NCBI GenBank assembly: GCA_021835265.1
Contig: JAKBQK010000030.1
Span: 1-5,210, forward strand
DNA: 5,210 nucleotides
Reading direction: 5' to 3'
DNA from: Thermoplasmata archaeon
GTDB taxonomy: Archaea; Thermoplasmatota; Thermoplasmata; Thermoplasmatales; Thermoplasmataceae
Part shown: positions 1 through 5,084 of the stretch, piece after piece
Layout of the letters: every line of letters starts with the position of its first letter
Numbering within the stretch: the stretch's first letter is position 1
Position numbers and translations under genes: made by a program
The notes under the pieces: model-generated
Told to the model about the DNA's origin: nothing
What the model saw: the letters and a program-made list of their open reading frames with translations, nothing else
Databases searched by the model: none

Positions 1-190
1 CTACATCTGAATAGCGACAAAACCAGTGAAAAACAAAGTTTAGGCACATGCTGGGAAATATGGTATCGATAGTGCTAATCCATGTATTTAGCCTTCGAAT
101 ATTTAAATGAAAGTTGGTCTATTTGAATACAGGCATAGGATTCATAAAAATCCATAATTTATCCGAACAAAAAGTGTCTAGTTAACTATA

Positions 191-230
191 ATTTAACTCA
201 TCCTACTTACTCCCCAACCAATTCCAGACA
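191..230 (+). repeat. Degenerate third copy of the AbrB-promoter repeat
   Basis: Aligned without gaps to 3159-3198, about 31 of 40 bases match. The match begins with ATTTAACT, and the distance from ATTTAAC to the position of the AbrB start codon is exactly 30 bases in all three copies. Here the start codon reads ATT (221-223) and is followed by CCAGACAA, identical to the intact copy at 5088-5095. Similarity stops about there, so no AbrB coding sequence remains. It looks like a remnant of a third AbrB locus, or a promoter fragment left by recombination. The repeat is fairly clear, its origin is inferred. Confidence 0.55.
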
Positions 231-260
231 ATTTGGAACAATCGTTCTGGGATTATGTTG

Positions 261-320
261 TATAAATAATAACACACCTGGGAGACTGTCAGTGCAATAA
301 TAAACAGAAACATTTAAGTA
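261..320 (+). promoter_or_regulatory. Promoter region of the 190-residue gene
   Basis: Two TATA-like boxes precede the gene at 345. TATAAATA at 261-268 is the better match to the archaeal consensus but would give a leader of about 50 bases. TTTAAGTA at 313-320 is weaker, but its centre lies about 28 bases before the ATG, which fits a leaderless transcript like those suggested for the neighbouring genes. No clear Shine-Dalgarno sequence stands before the ATG, which favours the nearer box. Confidence 0.4.
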
Positions 321-344
321 TTGGTATAGCAATAGAACAATTAC

Positions 345-917
345 ATGGCATCGATAGACGACGATAAGAAATTGCTAATTAATTTTATTTCTACAGTAAG
401 GAATATTCTTATGGCGGTAGTCGACAAAAGAACCATTTTATTTAATGAAGAAGCATCCAATCTTATTACTTATGCTTGGAGTGATTTGCAAGGTGATTTT
501 CAAAACGTCGAAATCAGGATTCAGGGGTTTAATGAGCAACAACTTATAAAAGAGCGTTTATCTGGAAACAGTCTGCGGTTTAAGTTGGTTTTAATTAAGG
601 AAATTCTCGAAAATAGAGACCCTCTTCTTCTCAATGATTTTAAAAGCTCAAATATTTTCGGATTATCTTTTCAAAGCGGTGTTTTTGGTTACGCTCTGGA
701 CCCAAAAAAATATGTAATTTTTTGGTCTGAAGCCAATCGTAGGATCAATAGTGCAAAAACACCTTCAGAAAAGGAATCTTTCATAGATAAGCTAAAAAAA
801 ATAATAAGTAGAGTACTAGGAGTGATCGAACCTTTGTTAGATTCTATACTTGGATTGGCAGGGATAGGTTCTCCTATTAAAGAATTTAAAGAAGGTATTA
901 GCAAGAATTTTGCCTGA
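345..917 (+). CDS. Uncharacterised 190-residue protein with amphipathic C-terminal helices
   Basis: I do not recognise this protein. It begins at the ATG at 345, has no signal peptide and is mostly polar and charged, so it is probably cytosolic. Three parts can be seen. Residues 1-95 look largely helical and lead into a conspicuous LVLIKEILENRDPLLLNDF stretch. Residues about 100-135 are richer in aromatic residues and glycine (FGLSFQSGVFGYAL, then YVIFWSEANRR) and may form strands. Residues about 145-190 form an amphipathic, Ile/Leu/Gly-rich segment (VLGVIEPLLDSILGLAGIG) ending in a charged IKEFKEGISKNF tail. Such a tail could pack against a partner, oligomerise or touch a membrane; this is inference. 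The gene is convergent with the DUF5131 gene, with 116 bases and a hairpin between them, so it is not in an operon with it. Lysine- and isoleucine-rich codon use resembles the neighbours. There are no catalytic motifs I can name. Confidence 0.75.
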   Translation: MASIDDDKKLLINFISTVRNILMAVVDKRTILFNEEASNLITYAWSDLQGDFQNVEIRIQGFNEQQLIKERLSGNSLRFKLVLIKEILENRDPLLLNDFKSSNIFGLSFQSGVFGYALDPKKYVIFWSEANRRINSAKTPSEKESFIDKLKKIISRVLGVIEPLLDSILGLAGIGSPIKEFKEGISKNFA

Positions 918-973
918 TATTCCTTATATTCTATTTAGAAATGATTGACCTTTCTGAGGGATTTGGGATGAAT

Positions 974-1000
974 GGTCTTTTAGGGCTTTTTCCAAAGACC
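974..1000. terminator. Hairpin between convergent genes, candidate bidirectional terminator
   Basis: GGTCTTT (974-980) and AAAGACC (994-1000) form a perfect 7-base-pair stem. GG at 983-984 can additionally pair with CC at 992-993 across a two-base bulge. A T-rich run lies inside the loop and TAAAAATT follows. It sits 57 bases after the stop of the plus-strand gene and 34 bases after the stop of the minus-strand DUF5131 gene, where a shared terminator would be expected. Archaeal terminators are mainly T-tracts, so the hairpin may be incidental or act on RNA ends. Confidence 0.4.
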
Positions 1001-1033
1001 TAAAAATTCTGTTATGTTAAATGCTTAAACCTA

Positions 1034-1768
1034 TTAAACGGTGGTTTCTAAATTAATATTCTTTGGAAATTCATCCCATAATCTCCCATCGAGAATTCTA
1101 CCGTTGGACCTCGGAGTCTTTCCGCCCCACTGTTTGAAAAAGAACGAAACACCCTGCTCTTTCGCTTGCTCCCTAATATCTCTAACCCATTCAGGTTTTA
1201 CCTTTCTTGCTTTTGGGCCGCTCTCTCCTCCAACAATAGCCCATGATATCCCACTTAAATCTAGTTTGCCAATGGGACCCAACAAAGGTTCAAAGCTTAT
1301 AAATTTCACTTTAGCGTTTATATTTCTGAGGATATCAATGCGATAGGTGAAAGACTTAAGTTCAACCGAAGTTCCGAGCCAGATATTATCGGGAATAATT
1401 CCAAATTCTTCCGCAAAATTGAGCATGCGCTCGGGCCTTTTCGTAAGTACTTGAAATATATGCCAGTTTGCACTGCGCATGACCTCAAAACATCGGATTA
1501 AGAAAGAGTCATCCATGTCTTCATGGAAAAGATCAGACATACTATTCACGAATATTTTCCTGGGTTTCTTCCATTTAAGAGGTAACATCAATGCATTTTC
1601 ATGTATTGTAAAATTAAAACCATTCACGAATTTTGGATTTCTCATCTTATACAATCTATTGGAGAGTCTTTCAGCATAGCAATTCTTGCATCCGGGTGAT
1701 ACTTTAGAGCACCCGGTTGAAGGGTTCCAGGTGGCATCAGTCCATTCTATAGATGATTTATCTCCCAT
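1034..1768 (-). CDS. DUF5131 / phage Gp37-Gp68-like three-Cys-motif protein
   Basis: A full-length member (244 residues) of the family named after phage proteins Gp37/Gp68 (DUF5131). The N-terminus has the family signature: SIEWTDATWNPSTGC with C20, then C27 and C30 in a C-x6-C-x2-C arrangement followed by YAER. Further family hallmarks are residues about 72-82 (IFVNSMSDLFHE), 107-113 (VLTKRPE), 129-135 (IWLGTSV), 157-164 (ISFEPLLG), 177-184 (AIVGGESG) and 208-216 (SFFFKQWGG). The three cysteines suggest a metal or Fe-S site. The family is often described as radical-SAM-like, but the spacing differs from the standard C-x3-C-x2-C and the reaction is not established. The ATG at 1768 fits a TATA-like box about 26 bases upstream and the family's usual N-terminus. 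It is divergent from TcmP, its known partner, 89 bases away. No frameshift or missing key residue is visible. Confidence 0.93.
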   Translation of the reverse strand: MGDKSSIEWTDATWNPSTGCSKVSPGCKNCYAERLSNRLYKMRNPKFVNGFNFTIHENALMLPLKWKKPRKIFVNSMSDLFHEDMDDSFLIRCFEVMRSANWHIFQVLTKRPERMLNFAEEFGIIPDNIWLGTSVELKSFTYRIDILRNINAKVKFISFEPLLGPIGKLDLSGISWAIVGGESGPKARKVKPEWVRDIREQAKEQGVSFFFKQWGGKTPRSNGRILDGRLWDEFPKNINLETTV

Positions 1769-1790
1769 TAATACTGGATTCTTAAGACTA

Positions 1791-1798
1791 CTTTTAAC
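1791..1798 (-). promoter_or_regulatory. TATA-like box of the DUF5131 gene
   Basis: Read on the minus strand this is GTTAAAAG, lying 23-30 bases before the ATG at 1768. That is the distance expected if transcription starts at or just before the start codon, giving a leaderless message. No Shine-Dalgarno sequence precedes the ATG, which agrees. It shares the 89-base divergent region with the TcmP promoter, so one regulator could control both genes. Confidence 0.45.
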
Positions 1799-1824
1799 TT
1801 ACTGTGTATCAACCAGGGTGACCG

Positions 1825-1840
1825 TAATTATTATTTTAAG
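1825..1840 (+). promoter_or_regulatory. TATA-like box of tcmP
   Basis: An uninterrupted A/T stretch (TAATTATTATTTTAA, then G) ends 18 bases before the GTG start of tcmP, centred about 25 bases upstream. It would give a leaderless transcript. An in-frame TAA at 1852-1854 rules out any earlier start, which supports the GTG at 1858 as the true beginning. Confidence 0.4.
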
Positions 1841-1857
1841 ATAACACATGATAAGTT

Positions 1858-3156
1858 GTGCTAAAATTCCATGGTGATGCTATAGAATTAAGTGGTTCAA
1901 CTGGTACAAAACTAAAAAGTGAGATTATTGGCAAATACTATGAGATGTGGTGGAATATTACCTCTGGTGGAGACAGACAAAACCATTCATTTCGTACATC
2001 GATAGTGGAATTAAACTCCGGAACTGGAGAGGATTATATAGAAGATACTGGAGAAACCATTCTTGGTTCATCTGGTCATGCACTGGAGCTAAAGTTCAAC
2101 AGGAAAGAAAATGACACCGATGCTCTTAAAATTGTTCTTGTCGAAGAGAATAAGGAATGTTTTGATCACTTGATAAAAGTAATTAATAGACGCTGGCCGG
2201 AAATAAATTTGGAAGAGTCAATGAAGGATGGTGAGTTAGAAACATCTGGTGTAACAGCGATCAAAAGCTCCCTTAGAGATGCTTTGGATCGGATTAACAA
2301 GCTTAGTTTAGGGAATTCTATCTTCTTTTTTGATCCATTGCTTTATGTTTCGTATTCAGATATAGTGAAGGTCGCTGACAACCGTATAAAAAAATTCTAT
2401 CAGACAGGTACTGAATTTGTCATTTTTGTATTTTCGAGTGATTGGTTCGTAGGACGTGAGAGTTTGGGTCTACTCCCTCTACCTGATCAAATGCCGAATG
2501 AATCAGAAAAGCCAATGAAAACGATTCTGGAATTGGATGTCCTCTTTGGAGATCAGAACTGGAGAAGAAAAATTTTGACATCAACCGATACTCAAACAAG
2601 AATTGATCGCTTTGTTAGTGAATATAAAATTAGGCTGCACAGGTGGTTTAGGTATGTTCTGGCTTTGCCATTCGAACCAAAAGAAGGACAATTATACCAT
2701 TTATTTTTCACATCAAATTACGAAGCTGGAATTGATATAAGTAGAAGATTTTATCAGAACGCCACCAACAATCCTGGATACAATCCTTCCAATTCAAGAA
2801 CTTATCAAAACTTTAGGGACGCACATCCGGAACTAGTGCAAAATTTGACCGGTAGAGAGAAGCCACTTGAGTGGAAGGTACTCTGGAAAATTATTAAAAA
2901 CCATGAAGAAGGTATATGTGACATGTTATCCTCTGACTTATTGAAAGAAGCAGGAAGTCCTATTGATCTGAATAGAATTTTGGAATGGCTGCGAAATGCT
3001 GGGTACCTTAAGATTAACGTAGATATAAAGGTAAATTGGGCTAATTCCCCCGATATTTTTGAACTAGACTGGCAATACCTAAAAATGGCACTAGAAATAG
3101 ACCCTCCACAGAGGTTAACTCCACTCCATCCTGCCTCGAGAAATCGCTTTAATTAA
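1858..3156 (+). CDS. tcmP: Three-Cys-motif partner protein TcmP
   Basis: A 432-residue protein, at the long end for the family. The family layout is recognisable in order. An N-terminal helix follows G15-T16-K18 (KLKSEIIGKYYEMWW). A Rossmann-like segment of methyltransferase type comes next: beta strand and glycine loop VELNSGTG (50-57), then DTGETILGSSGHAL (63-76), matching the family's 'tGe...GSpl.AL' pattern. A second strand ends in an acidic pair (VLVEENKECFDHL, 93-105). FFFDP (156-160) matches the family's FFxDPyG motif, and YHLFFTSN (280-287) the late strand. A winged-helix-like end follows at about 350-390 (LNRILEWLRNAGYLKI). The glycine loop is unusual: relatives typically read DxFAGxG, here it is ELNSGTG, and FFFDP is followed by LLY rather than YG. 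SAM binding is inferred from the fold pattern; the family's reaction is unknown. Its partner, the DUF5131 gene, is divergent 89 bases away. The GTG at 1858 is the only start reachable after the in-frame stop at 1852-1854. Confidence 0.88.
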   Translation: MLKFHGDAIELSGSTGTKLKSEIIGKYYEMWWNITSGGDRQNHSFRTSIVELNSGTGEDYIEDTGETILGSSGHALELKFNRKENDTDALKIVLVEENKECFDHLIKVINRRWPEINLEESMKDGELETSGVTAIKSSLRDALDRINKLSLGNSIFFFDPLLYVSYSDIVKVADNRIKKFYQTGTEFVIFVFSSDWFVGRESLGLLPLPDQMPNESEKPMKTILELDVLFGDQNWRRKILTSTDTQTRIDRFVSEYKIRLHRWFRYVLALPFEPKEGQLYHLFFTSNYEAGIDISRRFYQNATNNPGYNPSNSRTYQNFRDAHPELVQNLTGREKPLEWKVLWKIIKNHEEGICDMLSSDLLKEAGSPIDLNRILEWLRNAGYLKINVDIKVNWANSPDIFELDWQYLKMALEIDPPQRLTPLHPASRNRFN

Positions 3157-3164
3157 ATATTTAA
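3155..3164 (+). promoter_or_regulatory. TATA-like box of the AbrB relic
   Basis: AAATATTTAA lies 25-34 bases before the ATG at 3189 and is identical to the box before the intact AbrB gene (5051-5060). Its first two bases belong to the tcmP stop codon. Because the box is intact the relic may still be transcribed, giving a short peptide of 27 residues or read-through towards the convergent membrane-protein gene. Confidence 0.45.
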
Positions 3165-3188
3165 CTTATTCCACTTATTACCCTCCCA

Positions 3189-3323
3189 ATGCCAGTCAAA
3201 CTTATAGTGGTAACAAGAACTTCATCCAAAGGTTCCTCATTGAGAATTACACTTCTGAATGATGTTTCATAATAACTGATTATTTCGGAAATAGAACAGT
3301 TTGAATTGCATAAAACTCAATAA
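3189..3323 (+). pseudogene. AbrB/SpoVT-type looped-hinge regulator, inactivated copy
   Basis: Translating from the ATG at 3189 gives an N-terminus sharing 19 of its first 22 residues with the intact gene at 5085, including VTRTSSKGSSLR. Codons 28 and 29 (3270-3275) are TAA TAA, where the intact copy has GAA AAG (Glu-Lys). Each stop is one base away from a Glu or Lys codon. Reading on in the same frame, homology resumes without any indel: L-x-x-S-E-x-E lines up with LNVSESE. The next stop is at 3321-3323, two bases before the end of the convergent gene. The N-terminal arm and loop survive, but the hinge and dimer core are cut, so no functional DNA-binding dimer should form. A 27-residue fragment could still be made. 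It lies between tcmP (+) and a minus-strand membrane-protein gene. Confidence 0.85.
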
Positions 3324-3324
3324 A

Positions 3325-3729
3325 TTACACCCTTGGCCGGTATTTTGGGAAAAGATGGTAAAATTCTAGTATATATGCTGGAATAGACCATACCTGATAA
3401 TAGATAGCGATAACATATAATGGTCCTGACGTAAAATAAGTGGATAAGTTTGCGATTATGAGAATTGATATGCCGATAGAAAGATCCCTCACACTATTAA
3501 AATTAAGAATACGGTTTTCAGCACGCCCATTGAAAAGTATGGATATAATGAGAAAGGCTCCGCCAAAGAATATTGTATCAACTTGTAGCAATGCAATTTG
3601 AAGATGTGTACTTGAATAAGCCCTTATGACTGAATTGTGATATAAACCTGTAAATATCCACCAAAATAAGACTAAAACACTACCTATAAAAGTACCTTTA
3701 CTTACGTCTCCATAAATTGTCTTTAACAC
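3325..3729 (-). CDS. Small four-helix membrane protein, unknown function
   Basis: I do not recognise this 134-residue protein. It has four hydrophobic stretches long enough to cross a membrane: residues about 12-31 (SVLVLFWWIFTGLY), 43-66 (LQIALLQVDTIFFGGAFLIIS), 83-100 (LSIGISILIIANLS) and 103-122 (PLYVIAIYYQVWSIPAY). A basic tail (KYRPRV) would face the cytoplasm by the positive-inside rule, as would the short charged loop NGRAENR between helices 2 and 3. There is no signal peptide or catalytic motif. The GTG at 3729 is chosen because an in-frame TAA (3753-3751 on the minus strand) lies just upstream, no ATG or TTG occurs between them, and a TATA-like box sits 20-29 bases before it. It converges on the AbrB relic and is 317 bases downstream of the larger membrane-protein gene on the same strand, so an operon with that gene is unlikely. 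Confidence 0.72.
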   Translation of the reverse strand: MLKTIYGDVSKGTFIGSVLVLFWWIFTGLYHNSVIRAYSSTHLQIALLQVDTIFFGGAFLIISILFNGRAENRILNFNSVRDLSIGISILIIANLSTYFTSGPLYVIAIYYQVWSIPAYILEFYHLFPKYRPRV

Positions 3730-3748
3730 TAAAACAACATTGGAACCG

Positions 3749-3758
3749 CTTTAATTAA
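3749..3758 (-). promoter_or_regulatory. TATA-like box of the 134-residue membrane-protein gene
   Basis: On the minus strand this reads TTAATTAAAG, ending 20 bases before the GTG start at 3729. The spacing suits a leaderless or nearly leaderless archaeal transcript. The self-complementary TTAATTAA core also reads in the other direction, so its polarity is uncertain. Confidence 0.35.
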
Positions 3759-3862
3759 GTCTTATTCCCAATATACGTTATCTTAAAGGATTTTAAAGTC
3801 AATAAGTTGCAGTTATTAATTAAGAGCGCTTTCGGTCTCGTTAAATCATATCATGAGGAATA

Positions 3863-3979
3863 ATGCAAGCATTAGGTAAAGGTAAGATAATCTGGGAACT
3901 ATCATGGCTTTATCTTTATTGTTTGATTAATTCATACGAAAAAGAAATACTAAATCATGGTATGTATACATACAATTAA
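3863..3979 (+). CDS. Doubtful 38-residue small protein
   Basis: An ATG at 3863 opens a frame of 38 codons ending in TAA at 3977-3979. GAGGA lies about three bases before the ATG, a possible though close ribosome binding site. The translation has a short hydrophobic middle (IIWELSWLYLYCLI, residues about 9-22) followed by a charged part, which would allow a single short membrane helix. The palindrome at 3960-3973 lies inside its 3' end. It has no recognisable homology and an AT-rich intergenic region yields such frames by chance, so I list it only as a candidate. Confidence 0.15.
   Translation: MQALGKGKIIWELSWLYLYCLINSYEKEILNHGMYTYN
3960..3973. promoter_or_regulatory. Perfect 14-base palindrome, possible operator
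   Basis: GTATGTATACATAC equals its own reverse complement. Symmetry stops beyond these bases (G opposite A). Such a compact palindrome is typical of a site for a dimeric regulator, although it is not close to a start codon: it lies 231 bases upstream of the 134-residue gene and 74 bases downstream of the 310-residue gene. Only one perfect copy was noticed in the window. Confidence 0.3.
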
Positions 3980-4046
3980 AGTCAGGATAGTTACGCATCG
4001 AACATTTTGCGAATCTAAAACCTTGGAGACCATAGTGATTTGGAGG

Positions 4047-4979
4047 TTATTTCTTTGAATTGTTTATCCCTTCCCTGGATTTTTCATTGGCCCAAGTTCT
4101 GTATTTCATTGCCCCTATCAGGTCACGGATGAACAACATGACACCGTAGAATACCATTAGATCCACAAAGTATCCAATTATCTGTTTGACCTCTTGATAG
4201 TTATCTGCTATGCTAATCACATAAACGATAAAAAAGGTAATAGAAATGTAAGCTGCTATTAATTTTTGCCTGGCAGCTTTAAAATCTTTGGTTTTCAACT
4301 TGTTCCTCTCATATTGAATTATAAATATTGGGATAACAAATAGAAAGGCAACGAAGTTGAAGTACGAAGTAACAAACACGAGTGCTGGATAATTGTAAAT
4401 AAACCTGAAGATTGCTAACAAGATAAACAATAATGCGAAGAATAGATTCGAAATCAGTTCTCTCTCTTTCTTTCTAACTATATTAAGAACCTTTGTCTTT
4501 AATAAAGTCCCATGCCTTTCAAAACCAAACATGACATTTAGATACTGTTCATCTGAGAGCAGAACAGCATTAATTGAATCAATCAATAAATAAAATAAAT
4601 ACAGAATTGCCGCAACTGCGCATATTATCCCTATCCAATTGAAGATTTTGAAGACAAATTCCCATAAAATAAACAAAAATAAAATTATAAGAACTACGTC
4701 CGCCAGTAGTTCCGCAAAAGAAGGTATTTTTGCTCGAGTGAATAATCTGTCAAGTATTTTATTAAATTTATTGGCGGCCGAATGGTCTAAATTTTTGAGA
4801 AGAGGTAGGTGTCTTTCTAGGTCTGCTATAGTTTGAAACAATTCATTGTTCTTCACATGAGTGTCAAGGACAGCGTAATCTCTATCATACCACCAGTTGT
4901 AACCGAAAGAATCAATTATTTTGTTCAATTGATAACTATAAGTTAGATAATTTGGCTCCTTTGCCATATTCTGATTCAC
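4047..4979 (-). CDS. Six-helix membrane protein with soluble N-terminal domain
   Basis: I do not recognise a family for this 310-residue protein. Residues 1-90 are soluble, Trp/Tyr- and charge-rich (NWWYDRDYAVLDTH at about 28-41, then a helical ELFQTIADLERHLPLLKNL). Six hydrophobic segments follow: about 91-113, 115-137, 176-196, 198-222, 240-258 and 267-288. The second and third are separated by a 38-residue polar loop with basic residues (KTKVLNIVRKKERE), and another basic loop (ERNKLKTKDFKAARQK) lies at 224-239, so both probably face the cytoplasm. The C-terminus is basic and polar. No transporter, channel or enzyme motif is evident. Start choice is uncertain: the GTG at 4979 has GGAG two bases upstream, closer than normal, while ATG at 4967 (MAKEPNYL) lacks a site; a stop blocks anything much earlier. 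It is divergent from the intact AbrB gene 105 bases away, which may regulate it. Confidence 0.75.
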   Translation of the reverse strand: MNQNMAKEPNYLTYSYQLNKIIDSFGYNWWYDRDYAVLDTHVKNNELFQTIADLERHLPLLKNLDHSAANKFNKILDRLFTRAKIPSFAELLADVVLIILFLFILWEFVFKIFNWIGIICAVAAILYLFYLLIDSINAVLLSDEQYLNVMFGFERHGTLLKTKVLNIVRKKERELISNLFFALLFILLAIFRFIYNYPALVFVTSYFNFVAFLFVIPIFIIQYERNKLKTKDFKAARQKLIAAYISITFFIVYVISIADNYQEVKQIIGYFVDLMVFYGVMLFIRDLIGAMKYRTWANEKSREGINNSKK

Positions 4980-5010
4980 TTCTCCATCGATTACTGACCT
5001 TTTCTCAGAA

Positions 5011-5023
5011 TAATTATATTAAA
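5011..5023 (-). promoter_or_regulatory. TATA-like box of the 310-residue membrane-protein gene
   Basis: An A/T run (TTTAATATAATTA on the minus strand) lies 32-44 bases before the GTG at 4979, predicting a transcript with a leader of roughly a dozen bases. That leader would contain the GGAG at 4985-4982. This differs from the other genes in the window, whose boxes sit nearer to the start codon. Confidence 0.35.
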
Positions 5024-5050
5024 CCAATCCTTAATATTACTTTCTATTAA

Positions 5051-5060
5051 AAATATTTAA
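5051..5060 (+). promoter_or_regulatory. TATA-like box of the intact AbrB gene
   Basis: AAATATTTAA, 25-34 bases before the ATG at 5085, is identical to the box of the relic at 3155-3164. Between box and ATG there is only an ACTTATTACCCTC-type segment without a Shine-Dalgarno sequence, so the message is probably leaderless. Conservation of this segment in two copies, and partly in a third, marks it as part of the duplicated unit. Confidence 0.5.
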
Positions 5061-5084
5061 CTTATTTCACTTATTACCCTCTCT

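Larger units (their letters stand above)
1..344. other. Left intergenic region without a convincing gene
   Basis: No reading frame here has both a plausible start and a useful length. On the plus strand one frame is open from the left edge to a TAG at 70-72 (23 codons). It could be the tail of an upstream gene, but it is too short to judge. A 20-codon hydrophobic frame at 48-110 lacks a ribosome binding site and is probably chance. The stretch does hold a degenerate copy of the AbrB-promoter repeat (191-230) and two TATA-like boxes (261-268 and 313-320), annotated separately. No tRNA cloverleaf or CRISPR-like repeat is visible. Confidence 0.6.
3155..3323 (+). repeat. AbrB-locus duplicate, inner copy (promoter plus decayed gene)
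   Basis: Aligns without a gap to 5051-5210 (constant offset 1896). Of the 34 bases before the start codon 31 are identical, and similarity then extends through the whole length available in the right copy, fading gradually towards the 3' end. The copy begins inside the TAA stop codon of tcmP, so the duplicated block abuts that gene directly. The upstream conservation shows the block was duplicated with its promoter, not as a coding sequence alone. Confidence 0.8.
3730..4046. other. Intergenic region between the two membrane-protein genes
   Basis: These 317 bases carry no well-supported gene. They hold the promoter of the 134-residue gene at the left end, a perfect 14-base palindrome (3960-3973), a doubtful 38-codon frame (3863-3979) and the downstream flank of the 310-residue gene. 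TTGGAG occurs twice close together (4023-4028 and 4040-4045) as a direct repeat, not a hairpin. No T-tract terminator stands out after the 310-residue gene. Confidence 0.55.

Noticed and set aside
1..72. Plus-strand frame open from the left edge to TAG, as the tail of an upstream gene
   Set aside because: Twenty-three codons without a recognisable motif cannot be told from chance; noted only within the intergenic entry.
224..250. CCAGA...TCTGG imperfect inverted repeat after the outer AbrB-promoter remnant
   Set aside because: Only five paired bases with mismatches inside; too weak to call an operator or terminator.
689..904. 71-codon reading frame on the minus strand
   Set aside because: It lies wholly inside the 190-residue gene on the other strand, has no promoter or ribosome site and no recognisable protein features.
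1041..1346. 101-codon plus-strand frame within the DUF5131 gene
   Set aside because: Antisense shadow of a well-supported family member; its serine/proline-rich translation reflects the opposite strand's codons.
1479..1679. 66-codon plus-strand frame within the DUF5131 gene
   Set aside because: Antisense shadow covering the three-cysteine region of the real gene; no independent support.
1679..1711. Calling the DUF5131 gene a standard radical SAM enzyme
   Set aside because: The cysteines are spaced C-x6-C-x2-C, not C-x3-C-x2-C, so only a metal or Fe-S site is suggested.
3276..3299. Possible hairpin (TATTT-CGG-AAATA) as a terminator for tcmP
   Set aside because: Short, AT-only stem inside the decayed coding sequence, with no T-tract after it.
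3145..3758. Exact 12-base direct repeat CGCTTTAATTAA (3145-3156 and 3747-3758) as a target-site duplication flanking the relic and the 134-residue gene
   Set aside because: A shared AT-rich 12-mer within 5 kb is about what chance predicts, and the segment between has no transposase or inverted ends.
4639..4836. 65-codon plus-strand frame within the six-helix protein gene
   Set aside because: Antisense shadow of membrane-helix codons; no start signal.
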